A stretch of 64,000 nt of DNA from Paenibacillus cremeus (GTDB taxonomy: Bacteria > Bacillota > Bacilli > Paenibacillales > NBRC-103111), in NCBI RefSeq assembly GCF_007786445.1, contig NZ_VNJI01000008.1, positions 62,001 through 126,000 on the forward strand, read 5' to 3'. This document shows positions 1 to 8,870 of this stretch, piece after piece. The notes below the pieces were generated by a model. The model was given only the letters and a program-made list of their open reading frames with translations, was not told the DNA's origin and made no database searches. Each line of letters starts with the position of its first letter. The stretch's first letter is position 1. The translations under genes were made by a program, and so were the position numbers.

Positions 1-1380
1 ATTATGGAGCATGCCGGGCTGAAGCCGCAATTTTGGGAAGCTCCGCATTATCATACCACAGCTGAGCAGGACAATGTGTTCCGAGCTTATTTCGGTTTAA
101 ATTATCAAGCGGAAGTGCAGAACAACCGGTATGCGCCGGTTGCGCTTTACACCAGTGGACGGAATAATGCTTCTGGCGCTTCCTCACTTGGAGCAGCGTA
201 TGTTCCAACTCCGTTCGATTACATTCCGTTCAATAAAGATGAGAAGGTCATTATCGATCGGGTAGGAAAATCCATTAATGTGCCCTCTTTTTATTTTCAT
301 GCGTTTTTGGAATTTAAAAATTTAGTTCCTGTGAAGGACGAGAATGGTGAAGCGGTTCAAAGGGACGGCATTCCGGAGTACCGGTATGACGAGTCGGGCA
401 AGAGCCTACTGCAAAAGCTGGTCACGGGCTTGCGGGATAAAGGTTATACGTTCTATTCTATCCAAGATTATGTGCCGTTTACTCCCGCTCAAAGTATAAA
501 ACTCCTATCGCCCGGAAATGAAAAGCAGAAACTGCTGCTAGGCGATGCGACCGGCGATGGACAGACGGATCTGGTCACCTGGGATCCGAAGAGCGGTTCG
601 GTGTTTGTGACCGAAGGGCATTTTCGCGGACTGCGCAACGAAGCGCAAGGTACGCCGACACAATGGGGGCATGCGGACTACGCCTTCGGCTCGGCCGCGG
701 CGCTCAGCCCTCCCGATCAGGAAAGACCGTGCGGTTTTTGGATCGTGAATTCTAGCGGTAAGTTGGAGCGCTACGTTTCGGACGGTCATCGCTTCCTGCC
801 GAAGGGCAGCTGGAAGATCGAGCCCCGCCGCTGGAGCAACTTGTTTGCGCTTCGCCAGCCCAATGGGGATACGGTCATTGCGGCTCTGTCCCAAGACCGC
901 ATGCAGCTAAGCGGCTGGCTGCAGCACCAGGGCGAGCTGAAACCGCTCAAGCCCTATCGGTTCAAGAATGAGCTGAGGAGTGACCTGCAGCCGCGGCAAA
1001 ACGGGACCCTGTTCCTGACGAAGAACGCTGCCTCGGCAGGGCTCACGCTGCAAGCGGACGTAGCCACGCTGCAGTGGATTGTCGGCAAATATGAAACCGG
1101 CTTGCCAAGTGAAGAGGGGGTGCTCAAATTCGGAGATTTCAACGGAGACGGCTTGGAGGATGCGCTTCGCTTCGATCCTGTGACGATGAAATCGACGGTG
1201 TATCTCAAGCGGACCGACGGAGAGTGGAAGCTGCTATCGTTCTTCGGCCCGTGGGGGAAGACGGATTCTGTTGCAGATCTGGCAATTGCTGATTTTGACG
1301 GGAATGGAAAGAGCGACCTGGGCCTCTTTAACCGGGCTGACGGGTTTTTGGATACGGCCTTATCCTTTCAATCTAAATAA
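1..1380 (+). CDS. C-terminal part of a secreted DUF2334-like protein with FG-GAP/VCBS-type repeats (5' partial)
   Basis: The frame is open from the first base, so the true start lies outside the window and the ATG at 4 is probably internal. Residues about 1-165 look like the end of a DUF2334 domain (polysaccharide-deacetylase-like fold): WEAPHYHTT near the start and YSIQDYVPF near 160. The rest holds at least three Asp-rich calcium-loop repeats of the FG-GAP/VCBS kind (GDATGDGQTD near 181, GDFNGDGLED near 378, ADFDGNGKSD near 431), which usually form an extracellular beta-propeller. Known for the family: secreted carbohydrate-active or surface proteins. Inference: an extracellular polysaccharide-modifying protein. 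The substrate cannot be read from what is visible. Confidence 0.7.
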   Translation: MMEHAGLKPQFWEAPHYHTTAEQDNVFRAYFGLNYQAEVQNNRYAPVALYTSGRNNASGASSLGAAYVPTPFDYIPFNKDEKVIIDRVGKSINVPSFYFHAFLEFKNLVPVKDENGEAVQRDGIPEYRYDESGKSLLQKLVTGLRDKGYTFYSIQDYVPFTPAQSIKLLSPGNEKQKLLLGDATGDGQTDLVTWDPKSGSVFVTEGHFRGLRNEAQGTPTQWGHADYAFGSAAALSPPDQERPCGFWIVNSSGKLERYVSDGHRFLPKGSWKIEPRRWSNLFALRQPNGDTVIAALSQDRMQLSGWLQHQGELKPLKPYRFKNELRSDLQPRQNGTLFLTKNAASAGLTLQADVATLQWIVGKYETGLPSEEGVLKFGDFNGDGLEDALRFDPVTMKSTVYLKRTDGEWKLLSFFGPWGKTDSVADLAIADFDGNGKSDLGLFNRADGFLDTALSFQSK

Positions 1381-1384
1381 TCAT

Positions 1385-1412
1385 AAACCGGTCTCAGGAG
1401 AGGCCGGTTTTT
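1385..1412 (+). terminator. Intrinsic terminator of the DUF2334 gene
   Basis: An 11-bp stem (AAACCGGTCTC with GAGGCCGGTTT, one G-U pair) and a 4-nt loop is followed by five T, starting 5 nt after the stop codon. Confidence 0.85.
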
Positions 1413-1572
1413 ATATAATTTTTGTTGCAAAAATCAACGAGTACAGCAGGAATTTCGGGTTCTCTCAGCGAATGAGTAAATATGGCTTTTATCGAAATTA
1501 GACGTTTTTTGTCGATTAAAATTAAATAATCGAATCGTTTCAATTAAAGCATGAGGAGACTAAGGAGAGCGT

Positions 1573-3675
1573 ATGCTGAGTGAGACGATATACAAGCGTT
1601 CGGCCATTACCGTGCTCTTGCTGATTCTGATCGCATCGTTCATGTTCATGGAAGAACGGTATTCGATGTCCCGGAGTGTTACAGTCCCGCGAGCAGAGCA
1701 AGGGGTATTGGATCTAAGATCATGGAATTGGGAGCAGGATGGCACCGTCTTTCTAAACGGAGAATGGGGCTTCGATTGGCAGAGGCTCCCTCATGAGCTG
1801 TCACTCGAGGACACGGAACAGCCCCCCAATTCAGAGAATTATATAAAGGTACCAGGCTCATGGAACGGTTTGATGTTGGATGGGCAACCGCTGCCGGGCG
1901 ATGGCTATGCGACGTATCATTTGACCTTGCTGCTGCCGGAGAATCAGCGGGAGCTTGCACTTCGCATTCCGCCGATTAATACGGCGTTTACGTGCTGGGC
2001 TAACGGTCACAAAATCGCCTCGGCAGGAGAAGTCGGCACGTCACAAGAGCGCACGATCCCACAGTATGCGCCGCAGATTGCCGTAGCTCACCCGGAGCGG
2101 GCGAGGATTGACCTCGTGATTGAAGTAGCCAACTTCGATCATGAAAAAGGCGGTATCCGGCAGCCGATCGAATTCGGGGCGTTTCAGAACATTGCGCGTT
2201 CGCAAGGGTTAGCGTTTAGCTTCGATTCCCTGCTGATTGGCAGCCTATTCATTATGGGACTGTATCATCTGGGTCTTTACGCCGCTAGGCCGAAAGAGAA
2301 GTCCATGCTGTTCTTCGGATTGTTTTGCCTTTTATTTTGTTTGCGCATCTCGCTTTTAGGTGAAGTTATGCTCATCAAGGTCATTCCGAATTTTCAATGG
2401 TCACTAGAGCTCAGCTTGGAATATATTTCGGCTATGGTTTGTTTGCCGCTGTTTATTCTGTTCTTCTCCAGCTGCTATCCTTCGGAGAGCAGGCGCAGCA
2501 TAAACATTATCATATGCATGGTTGCCGTGGTCTACACGTGTGTCATCATTTTGCTGCCGCCTCTTGTGTTCACGAAAGCTATGATTGTGCTGCAGCTCAT
2601 CATTGCGTCGTGCATTGTCTATGTCGTGGCCATTATTTTACGGGCTTTCGTTCGACAACGAGAGGGCTCGGGCATTATGCTTTTCTCTTGTTTGATTTTC
2701 GCGGTGACGATTGTCAATGACATGCTGTATGAGCAAGATCTGGTGCGGACAACGGAAAAAATGTCAGCTTTCGGGTTGCTGCTCTTTATTTTCGCGCAGT
2801 CAGTGCTGTTATCGACCAAGTTGTCCCGAGCGATTGTGAATGAGGAAAAGCTATCTGCGGAGCTTACCTTAGTGAACAGCGGGCTGAGCGAAAAGGTGGA
2901 GAAGCGGACGTATGATTTGGAGCAGGCTAACGAGACGCTGAAGCGAACCAATGACGAATTGCACCGGCTGGAGACCTCGCGGAGCCACTTGCTCAGCAAC
3001 ATTTCTCACGATCTGGGCACACCGCTCACGACCATCCAGTGCTATCTGGAGGCGATCATGGACGGTCTGGTGGACTCGGAGGAGCAGAAGAACAGCTACA
3101 TGAATCTCATCCATAGTAAAGTCATCAGTATGGACCGGCTGATCGAAGATTTGTTTCAGCTTTCGCAGCTGGAGGCCAGGCAAGTGACGTTTAAGATGCA
3201 GGTTTTTTCAACGGACCGTTTAATGGAGCTGCTGTTCACAAGATATGTGCTCGATGCGAGAAGCGCCGGGCTTCAATATACGATGACACCCCATCGCTTT
3301 GAAGCGGAACAGGGTTTTATTTCCACCGTAGAAGTCGATCTGGAGCGGATGCATCAGGTGTATTCGAATTTGTTTTTCAATGCCATTAAGTTTACTCCCG
3401 AGGGCGGCGCGATTGAAGTAGAGATGATCGATGACGGACGGGAAATGAAGGTGCGGTTCAGAGATAACGGGGTAGGCATTCGTGCCGAGGAGCTTCCTTA
3501 TATTTTTGACCGATTCTATACCAACAATAAAGAGCGAAATATAGAAGGCAAGGGACTGGGATTATCCATCTCCAAAGAGATTGTGGAATACCACGGTGGA
3601 CATATTTATGTAGAGCATTCCGTTCAGCAGGAAGGGACCATATTTTGCTTCACACTTCCAGTAAAAAGCTCTTGA
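1573..3675 (+). CDS. Membrane sensor histidine kinase with 7TM (7TMR-DISM-like) sensor
   Basis: A 700-residue sensor kinase. An N-terminal membrane helix (about 8-26) is followed by an extracellular beta-sandwich-like region (about 45-190) and then about seven hydrophobic segments (about 210-420), the layout of 7TMR-DISM receptors. A coiled coil (about 425-475) leads to the HisKA box NISHDLGTPLT with the phospho-acceptor His479, then the ATPase: N-box NLFFNAIKFTPEGG near 600, DNGVGI near 632, GKGLGLSIS near 660. AAGGAG precedes the ATG by 5 nt. The response regulator starts 78 bp downstream on the same strand, so the two form a cognate pair. The signal is unknown; carbohydrate-type ligands are a guess based on the DISM fold. 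Confidence 0.9.
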   Translation: MLSETIYKRSAITVLLLILIASFMFMEERYSMSRSVTVPRAEQGVLDLRSWNWEQDGTVFLNGEWGFDWQRLPHELSLEDTEQPPNSENYIKVPGSWNGLMLDGQPLPGDGYATYHLTLLLPENQRELALRIPPINTAFTCWANGHKIASAGEVGTSQERTIPQYAPQIAVAHPERARIDLVIEVANFDHEKGGIRQPIEFGAFQNIARSQGLAFSFDSLLIGSLFIMGLYHLGLYAARPKEKSMLFFGLFCLLFCLRISLLGEVMLIKVIPNFQWSLELSLEYISAMVCLPLFILFFSSCYPSESRRSINIIICMVAVVYTCVIILLPPLVFTKAMIVLQLIIASCIVYVVAIILRAFVRQREGSGIMLFSCLIFAVTIVNDMLYEQDLVRTTEKMSAFGLLLFIFAQSVLLSTKLSRAIVNEEKLSAELTLVNSGLSEKVEKRTYDLEQANETLKRTNDELHRLETSRSHLLSNISHDLGTPLTTIQCYLEAIMDGLVDSEEQKNSYMNLIHSKVISMDRLIEDLFQLSQLEARQVTFKMQVFSTDRLMELLFTRYVLDARSAGLQYTMTPHRFEAEQGFISTVEVDLERMHQVYSNLFFNAIKFTPEGGAIEVEMIDDGREMKVRFRDNGVGIRAEELPYIFDRFYTNNKERNIEGKGLGLSISKEIVEYHGGHIYVEHSVQQEGTIFCFTLPVKSS

Positions 3676-3753
3676 CCATGTAAACACTTTCACCTATGCT
3701 TGGTTTTAGGGCTAAAGAACTAGTGAATCATAATGGACGGACGGTGACATCGA

Positions 3754-4467
3754 ATGACAAGGCAAACTATACTACTCGTCGAAGATGATCATGAAATTCG
3801 TGAGATCATTCGGCTGTATCTGGAGAAGAACGGATATCGTGTCGTGACTGCGATCAGCGGAGATGAAGCGATTCAGATTGCTGCCAAAGAGCAGCCGGAT
3901 CTGGCGATTTTGGATGTGCTTTTGCCGGGCAAGAACGGCTTTGAGGTTTGCCGTGAAATTCGTTCGTACTCCTCTGCTCCCATCCTATTTCTTAGCTGCA
4001 AAAAGGACGAAACGGATAAAATCGAGGGCCTTAGCATCGGCGGAGACGACTACATTACGAAGCCCTTCAGCCCCAATGAGCTGCTTGCTCGTGTGCGGGC
4101 GAACTTGCGAAGACCGTATTTAACCGGAGGAGAGCCGGATGCGAATACGTCTAAGCTGAAGGTGGGTACGATTGAGATCGACCGCTTAAGCCGCGTAGTC
4201 CAGGTGAATGGCGCGAGGATTACATTGTCGCGCAAGGAGTTTGACCTGCTTAGCTTTCTCGTGTCCCACCCGGATCAGACGTTCAGCCATGAGCAGCTGT
4301 TCCGCGAAATCTGGGGGCAGGATTGCTTTAACGACACTCGAACCATCATCGTCCACGTAAGTAATTTACGGAAAAAAATCGAGCCGGATCCATCGAACCC
4401 GCAATACATTATCAATGTGCACGGGGTCGGCTATAAATTTGCTAAGTCCTATGTATTCAATACATAG
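3754..4467 (+). CDS. OmpR/PhoB-family response regulator
   Basis: 237 residues. The receiver domain (1-120) has the acidic pair D11/D12, the phospho-acceptor Asp54 (LAILDVLLPG) and the conserved Lys near 104 (DDYITKPFSP). The C-terminal winged-helix domain (about 135-232) ends in the usual VHGVGYKF motif. It is the partner of the 7TM kinase just upstream. The start ATG is preceded by GGTGA at 6 nt. Targets are unknown. A strong terminator follows at once, so kinase and regulator form a two-gene unit. Confidence 0.93.
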   Translation: MTRQTILLVEDDHEIREIIRLYLEKNGYRVVTAISGDEAIQIAAKEQPDLAILDVLLPGKNGFEVCREIRSYSSAPILFLSCKKDETDKIEGLSIGGDDYITKPFSPNELLARVRANLRRPYLTGGEPDANTSKLKVGTIEIDRLSRVVQVNGARITLSRKEFDLLSFLVSHPDQTFSHEQLFREIWGQDCFNDTRTIIVHVSNLRKKIEPDPSNPQYIINVHGVGYKFAKSYVFNT

Positions 4468-4473
4468 AATAAG

Positions 4474-4523
4474 AAGGACCTGTTCATTCTATCCATGATG
4501 AGGTAGAAGGAGCAGGTCCTTTT
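4474..4523. terminator. Terminator between the converging regulator and 114-aa genes
   Basis: AAGGACCTG (4474-4482) pairs with CAGGTCCTT (4513-4521); further pairing lies inside the loop. A T-run on the + strand makes it the end of the two-component unit; the minus-strand gene ends at 4525, so it may serve both. Confidence 0.8.
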
Positions 4524-4524
4524 G

Positions 4525-4869
4525 TCAGTTTGAGGTTTGGGTATTTTCGTTGGAGTATCCGATGCGAGTATTCACCGTTAGCTGCAGCCGGGCTTTGGAT
4601 ACATCCGTCTCGAGGGTAGGGACCCCGATGTCATAGAGCCACCATTTGCGAAGGGAAGCTCCCTCACCTTCAAAGTAGAAGCAATTCAATTCGTTTTGAA
4701 GCGTTCGAATTTCCTCGATGATTGCGGATTCGACGCCGTGCACGTCCATAAGCCATCGGCCATCTTCGGTTGAAGTTAGGCTGAATTCACAGCCTGATTT
4801 CTCCGTATCCAGCAGGAGGCGCCCAATGACGTGTTTGATCAGCAGCTTAGTTTTGACGGGAGCGGACAT
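4525..4869 (-). CDS. Conserved hypothetical protein, 114 aa
   Basis: I do not recognise a named family. It is a soluble-looking acidic/basic mixed protein with no signal peptide or membrane segment. Support for being real: an AAAGGAGA ribosome site 8 nt before the ATG, a gap of only 22 bp after the pirin gene on the same strand, and convergent terminators at its end. It is therefore probably the second gene of a pirin operon under the promoter at 5641-5669. The sequence LTSTEDGRWLMDVHGVESA suggests a small alpha/beta fold but gives no function. Confidence 0.7.
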   Translation of the reverse strand: MSAPVKTKLLIKHVIGRLLLDTEKSGCEFSLTSTEDGRWLMDVHGVESAIIEEIRTLQNELNCFYFEGEGASLRKWWLYDIGVPTLETDVSKARLQLTVNTRIGYSNENTQTSN

Positions 4870-4891
4870 TCCGTTCTCTCCTTTCGAGCAT

Positions 4892-5590
4892 TTAAGGAAG
4901 ATCGATCAGCATGAAGGTGGCGCCTGTTGCGGAAGACAGCTCCAACGAGGACAATTGCTCGATGCGAGCGGAATCGCGGCGGCCGAGCTTCGATTCACCA
5001 TTCAGCGCGAGCTCTCCTTCGATGGTAAATACGAAAATGCGGCGGCCTTCCGGCTGCTCAAAGCGTACGCTTTGCCCTGCTTCCAGCTCTGACATGTAGA
5101 TCGTCATATCTTGATGGATATGCGCGATGTTGTCTCCCGAGTGATTAGAGACGACAGGCAGCAGATTATTTTTCATTTGGTTCAGATCATACTTCGTCGT
5201 TTCATAGGATGGCTGAAGTCCGTTCTGGCCAGGCATAAACCAAAGCTGAAGCAAATGCACTTCCTCATCGCCCGGATTCATCTCCGAATGGATGATGCCT
5301 GTACCGGCAGACATCCGCTGCACTTCCCCAAAGGTTGTAATTGCGGAGTGGCCAGTACTGTCTTCATGCTTCAGATGACCTTTCAGCACGATCGTGACAA
5401 TTTCCATCTCGCGATGCGGATGGGCTCCAAAGCCACGCTTGCCTTGGATAATATCGTCGTTCAGAACGCGCATCACCCCAAAGGACATGTTGCTAGGGTC
5501 GTAATAATCCGCGAAGGAAAAGCTGAAGTTGCTCTGCAGCCAACCATGATCGGCGCTGTATCGGGATGCTGCTGGGTAAATGTTGATCAT
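4892..5590 (-). CDS. Pirin-family bicupin (YhhW/YhaK-like)
   Basis: 232 residues, the length of bacterial pirins. The N-terminal cupin carries the full metal set His57, His59 (GAHPHREMEIV), His101 and Glu103 (GTGIIHSEMNPG), the residues that bind iron in E. coli YhhW. Known for the family: some members act as quercetin 2,3-dioxygenases, others in stress or redox responses. The ribosome site AAAGGAGA is well spaced. The gene has a near-ideal SigA promoter overlapped by a palindrome, which suggests a repressor responding to electrophiles or phenolics (inference). The 114-aa gene downstream is probably cotranscribed. Confidence 0.92.
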   Translation of the reverse strand: MINIYPAASRYSADHGWLQSNFSFSFADYYDPSNMSFGVMRVLNDDIIQGKRGFGAHPHREMEIVTIVLKGHLKHEDSTGHSAITTFGEVQRMSAGTGIIHSEMNPGDEEVHLLQLWFMPGQNGLQPSYETTKYDLNQMKNNLLPVVSNHSGDNIAHIHQDMTIYMSELEAGQSVRFEQPEGRRIFVFTIEGELALNGESKLGRRDSARIEQLSSLELSSATGATFMLIDLP

Positions 5591-5623
5591 TATATGATTC
5601 TCCTTTCGAGTGGAAGGTCAATG

Positions 5624-5647
5624 CTATAATCACTAACTAAATTATAG
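5624..5647. promoter_or_regulatory. Palindromic operator candidate over the pirin -10
   Basis: CTATAAT-N10-ATTATAG is a perfect 7-bp inverted repeat. One arm is the -10 box itself, so a bound dimer would block RNA polymerase. The regulator is not identified. Confidence 0.5.
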
Positions 5648-5669
5648 TTTATAAATAAATTAAAGTCAA
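5641..5669 (-). promoter_or_regulatory. SigA-type promoter of the pirin gene
   Basis: On the minus strand TTGACT (5669-5664) and a perfect TATAAT (5646-5641) are separated by exactly 17 bp. The start codon lies about 50 bp downstream. Confidence 0.8.
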
Positions 5670-5724
5670 CAGGCGGTCGAAAGCATCCAATCGGACATGG
5701 CGGTGGGCTGCTCTAAAACTAAGG

Positions 5725-5768
5725 AAACAGGCTGTTCTCGAATGAATACTCGGGAACAGCCTGTTTTT
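5725..5768. terminator. Terminator hairpin after spoVR
   Basis: AAACAGGCTGTTCTCGA (from 5725) pairs with CTCGGGAACAGCCTGTTT over a short loop, 9 bp beyond the end of spoVR. The T-run is better on the + strand, so it may work in both directions. Confidence 0.75.
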
Positions 5769-5776
5769 GTTTCCTT

Positions 5777-7213
5777 TTATAAAAACTTCCGGTTATGCTT
5801 TTTGCCATCATAGGTGAACAAGACGGGCTTCGACTCAATGACGGACTCTAGATGCACTGTTTTTCCCCATAGCTGATAGATGTAAGGAATGGTCCGCTCT
5901 ACGTATTTAAGATCCAGCTCCATTCCTTCATACATGTGCTTTAAGTACAGCTCGCCATTGCGTTCATAGTCCCCGTTATCCACTACAATGTAAGGGAAGC
6001 CGCCGTTGACGCGGGAATAAACCAGTTGATCGCGGATATTTTCCCAGGATTTATCGGTAATTTTCCATTCCGGACCTTTCTTCTCAAACACGTAGAGGTC
6101 AAGCTCATCGCACAGCTTTTTCGTTAAATAATTGCGGATAAATGATAAATCAGAGTCAACCTCGCGTACCTCAAATATTTTTTGCCGTCCTTCGCCGCCG
6201 CGGCGCCCGAATCGCTCCCGTTCTTCTTTCGTAGGGTTATCCCAGCGTTTTTCGATATCCTCGAAAATTTTCAGCCCGAGGTAATACGGGTTCAGACTGT
6301 GTCGAGATGGGACTACGACGGAGGAGTTGAGCTTGGCATACTCGACGGTTTCTTCGTCCGTGAGATCGAGCTCGCGCAGAATGCGCTGATGCCAGTACGA
6401 AGCCCAGCCTTCATTCATAATTTTCGTTTCCAGCTGCGGCCAGAAGTAGAGCATCTCGTCGCGCAGCATGGTCATAATATCGCGCTGCCAGTCTTTCAGA
6501 TAATGGGAGTGCTCCTCGATAAATAGAAGCACATCTTTTTGGCGAACTGGAGGGAATTTGGCTGGTGCATCCGGCTTGGCCGCTGACTGCTGTTTGCCCC
6601 GATCATCTAGATCCCAGAGATCCTCGTAACCGAATTTGCGTTCTTTGATTTCTTTGAACGGGGTGCTGCGGGCGTCCCCGCGTTCCTCGCGCTGACGATG
6701 ATAGGGCTTCGAAATGAGCGGGTCTACATGCTCTTGAATGGCCAGAACGGCATCGATGAACCGTTCCACCGCTTCGTTGCCGTACTCTATTTCGTATTGA
6801 CGGATACGTTCGGCGGTAGCGGACATACTCTCGACCATGTTGCGGTTCGTTTTGGAGAAGCGTACATTGTTTTTGAAAAAATCACAGTGCGCAAGCACGT
6901 GCGCGACGATCAGCTTGTTTTGAATTAGGGAGTTGCCATCGAGCAGGAAGGCATAACAAGGATCGGAGTTGATGACAAGCTCATAAATTTTACTGAGCCC
7001 AAAATCATACTGCATCTTCATTTTGTGAAACGTTTTACCGAAGCTCCAGTGGCTGAAGCGGGTGGGCATTCCGTAAGCTCCGAACGTATAAATAATATCG
7101 GCTGGGCAAATCTCATAGCGCATCGGGTAGTAATCCAGGCCGAAGCCATTGGCGACTTCGGTTATTTCCGCGATAGCATATTCGAGCTGTTTAATGTAGT
7201 CGGCATGGTTCAT
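5777..7213 (-). CDS. spoVR: SpoVR-family stage V sporulation protein
   Basis: 478 residues, close to the family length. It starts [20 protein letters not shown] and contains the conserved block with [14 protein letters not shown] near residue 265 and the run [20 protein letters not shown] near 310. In Bacillus, SpoVR is made in the mother cell and is needed for normal spore cortex formation; its biochemistry is unknown. It overlaps yhbH by 4 bp (ATGA), so translation is coupled. In many bacteria SpoVR, a DUF444 protein (YhbH/YeaH) and the kinase PrkA form one functional set; no prkA is present next to this pair. Confidence 0.93.
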   Translation of the reverse strand: MNHADYIKQLEYAIAEITEVANGFGLDYYPMRYEICPADIIYTFGAYGMPTRFSHWSFGKTFHKMKMQYDFGLSKIYELVINSDPCYAFLLDGNSLIQNKLIVAHVLAHCDFFKNNVRFSKTNRNMVESMSATAERIRQYEIEYGNEAVERFIDAVLAIQEHVDPLISKPYHRQREERGDARSTPFKEIKERKFGYEDLWDLDDRGKQQSAAKPDAPAKFPPVRQKDVLLFIEEHSHYLKDWQRDIMTMLRDEMLYFWPQLETKIMNEGWASYWHQRILRELDLTDEETVEYAKLNSSVVVPSRHSLNPYYLGLKIFEDIEKRWDNPTKEERERFGRRGGEGRQKIFEVREVDSDLSFIRNYLTKKLCDELDLYVFEKKGPEWKITDKSWENIRDQLVYSRVNGGFPYIVVDNGDYERNGELYLKHMYEGMELDLKYVERTIPYIYQLWGKTVHLESVIESKPVLFTYDGKKHNRKFL

Positions 7214-8379
7214 CGAGCGGCTCTCCCTTCGGCACCTTTCGGGAAGAAGGTCTTCAGCGCCTTATAGACCTCGCCCTTCTCACGAATCACATAGTGAACA
7301 AACTTCGGATCGTGAATGTTCCGGTAAGCGGACATCAAGGTGCTGCTGCGGTTGTATTGGTTGACCTCACCATACCCAAACAGGTTCGCCCGCTTGACAA
7401 GCTCTTGAATCAGCTTGACGCAGCGTTCATTGTCGGAGGTCAAATTATCGCCGTCAGAGAAATGGAACGGATATATATTGTACCTTGATGGCGGATAGCG
7501 CCGATCGATCAAATCAACCGCCAATTGATAGGCCGACGAGCAGATGGTACCGCCGCTTTCGCCTTTGGTGAAAAATTCCTCTTCACTAACTTGCTTAGCC
7601 TCTGTATGATGGGCGATAAAAATAATTTCCACATGCTCATATTTAGTGCGTAAAAAGCGTGTCATCCAAAAGAAAAAGCTTCGCGCGATATATTTTTCAA
7701 AGGAGCCCATGCTGCCTGAGGTATCCATCATGGCCATAATTAATGCGTTGGAATGGGGGGTTACGATTTCCTCCCATGTTTTAAAGCGCAAATCATCCGG
7801 GCTGATATGATGGATACCCGGGTCGCCCTCGCGTGAATTGCGTCGGAGGTTCTCCAAGATCGTACGCTTCTTGTCAATGTTGGACATGATGCCCTTTTTG
7901 CGGATATCGTTAAAAATCGTTTCCTTTGTTGTGACGTTGTGCTTTTCCTTTTGCTGCAAATTAGGCAGCTCGAGCTCCTCGAACAGCATGGACTGCAGCT
8001 CTTCCATTTGTACCTCGGCATCGTAGTAATCGTCTCCCGGCTGATCGCCGGCCCCTTCTCCTTTACCTGCGCCGGGCTGCGGCGTTGGGTCGACGCCTAA
8101 CACGTCGCCAACCTGACTGTCCCCGTCTCCTTGACCGACATGCTTGCTCTTGTTGTAGTTGTAGCGGAAACGGTACTCATCCAGGCTGCGGATGGGCACC
8201 TTTACGATCTGTTTGCCGTCCGACATTACGATGCTTTCATCCGTCACCAGGTCAGGCAGGTTTTGTTTGATCGCTTCGCGCACTTTTTGCTGGTGGCGGG
8301 TCTGGTCCTGGTACCCCTTGCGGTGCAGGGACCAATCCTCTCTTGATACGGTAAATAAAGGCTCTGTCATGCGGGACAC
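7210..8379 (-). CDS. yhbH: YhbH, DUF444-family sporulation protein
   Basis: 389 residues. A charged N-terminal region and a Gly/Asp-rich linker (about 75-115) precede a von Willebrand A-like half with a MIDAS motif MDTSGSMGS near 215. YhbH in Bacillus belongs to the mother-cell sporulation regulon; DUF444 proteins elsewhere act with SpoVR and PrkA. An ideal AGGAGGTG ribosome site lies 7 nt before the ATG. It is the first gene of the yhbH-spoVR unit. I could not find a convincing SigE or SigG promoter upstream. Confidence 0.93.
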   Translation of the reverse strand: MSRMTEPLFTVSREDWSLHRKGYQDQTRHQQKVREAIKQNLPDLVTDESIVMSDGKQIVKVPIRSLDEYRFRYNYNKSKHVGQGDGDSQVGDVLGVDPTPQPGAGKGEGAGDQPGDDYYDAEVQMEELQSMLFEELELPNLQQKEKHNVTTKETIFNDIRKKGIMSNIDKKRTILENLRRNSREGDPGIHHISPDDLRFKTWEEIVTPHSNALIMAMMDTSGSMGSFEKYIARSFFFWMTRFLRTKYEHVEIIFIAHHTEAKQVSEEEFFTKGESGGTICSSAYQLAVDLIDRRYPPSRYNIYPFHFSDGDNLTSDNERCVKLIQELVKRANLFGYGEVNQYNRSSTLMSAYRNIHDPKFVHYVIREKGEVYKALKTFFPKGAEGRAAR

Positions 8380-8870
8380 CTCCTGAGGATTTGCTTAAAT
8401 CGGTGCAGATGACAAAACAAAAAACGAAACGGACGGTAATGAATTCACAAGACAACTCGGAAAAAAAGTGCTTGTTACTAAATATATTCAAGTTACGGGG
8501 GGATATGTGATAGGTACAAGCGCGGATTTTTATCGATTGTTGCTATACTCTTCCAAAATATGAATAAAAGCACTGCGTTTATGACAACCGCAATGCTTGT
8601 ATGTGATATGTACTTTTTGTCGCTTAGGAGGTCGGACAAAATACATTTATGGTTTGAAATTTCTTTGTTTAGGGGTCTGTACCTAACGGGCAAACCTTGG
8701 CAAGGGGGGGCACAGACAGGTGTCCTTTTTGCGTTTGTAAGCGATAACACAGCTAGGTGAGGGATAGAGATGGGGTTTAAGTATAATGTAATTTACAAGC
8801 TTTATTTAATATTGTAAAATTATAATGTAAATTATAAAATTATAATATAAATAAGGTGGCGAAGGTGATT
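8380..8870. other. Divergent intergenic region with a GTCTGT/ACAGAC hairpin
   Basis: About 490 bp between the divergent yhbH and GH2 genes. GTCTGT (8675-8680) can pair with ACAGAC (8713-8718), and a T-run follows at 8726-8730; a U-tailed hairpin is odd between two divergent genes. The last 90 bp are very AT-rich with palindromes. Short open frames here lack ribosome sites. Confidence 0.5.
8787..8837. promoter_or_regulatory. AT-rich palindromes upstream of the GH2 gene
   Basis: TGTAATTTACA (8787-8797) and TTATAAT-GTAA-ATTATAA (8820-8837) are perfect inverted repeats, interleaved with several TATAAT-like boxes within 85 bp of the start codon. They fit repressor sites at the promoter of a sugar-inducible hydrolase; the protein that binds is unknown. 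Confidence 0.45.

Noticed and set aside
5777-8379. PrkA kinase gene expected with spoVR-yhbH
   Set aside because: No Ser/Thr kinase or AAA-type frame is present in the flanking sequence.
8560-8760. 66-codon + strand frame between yhbH and GH2
   Set aside because: No ribosome site, crosses a U-tailed hairpin and has no recognisable content.
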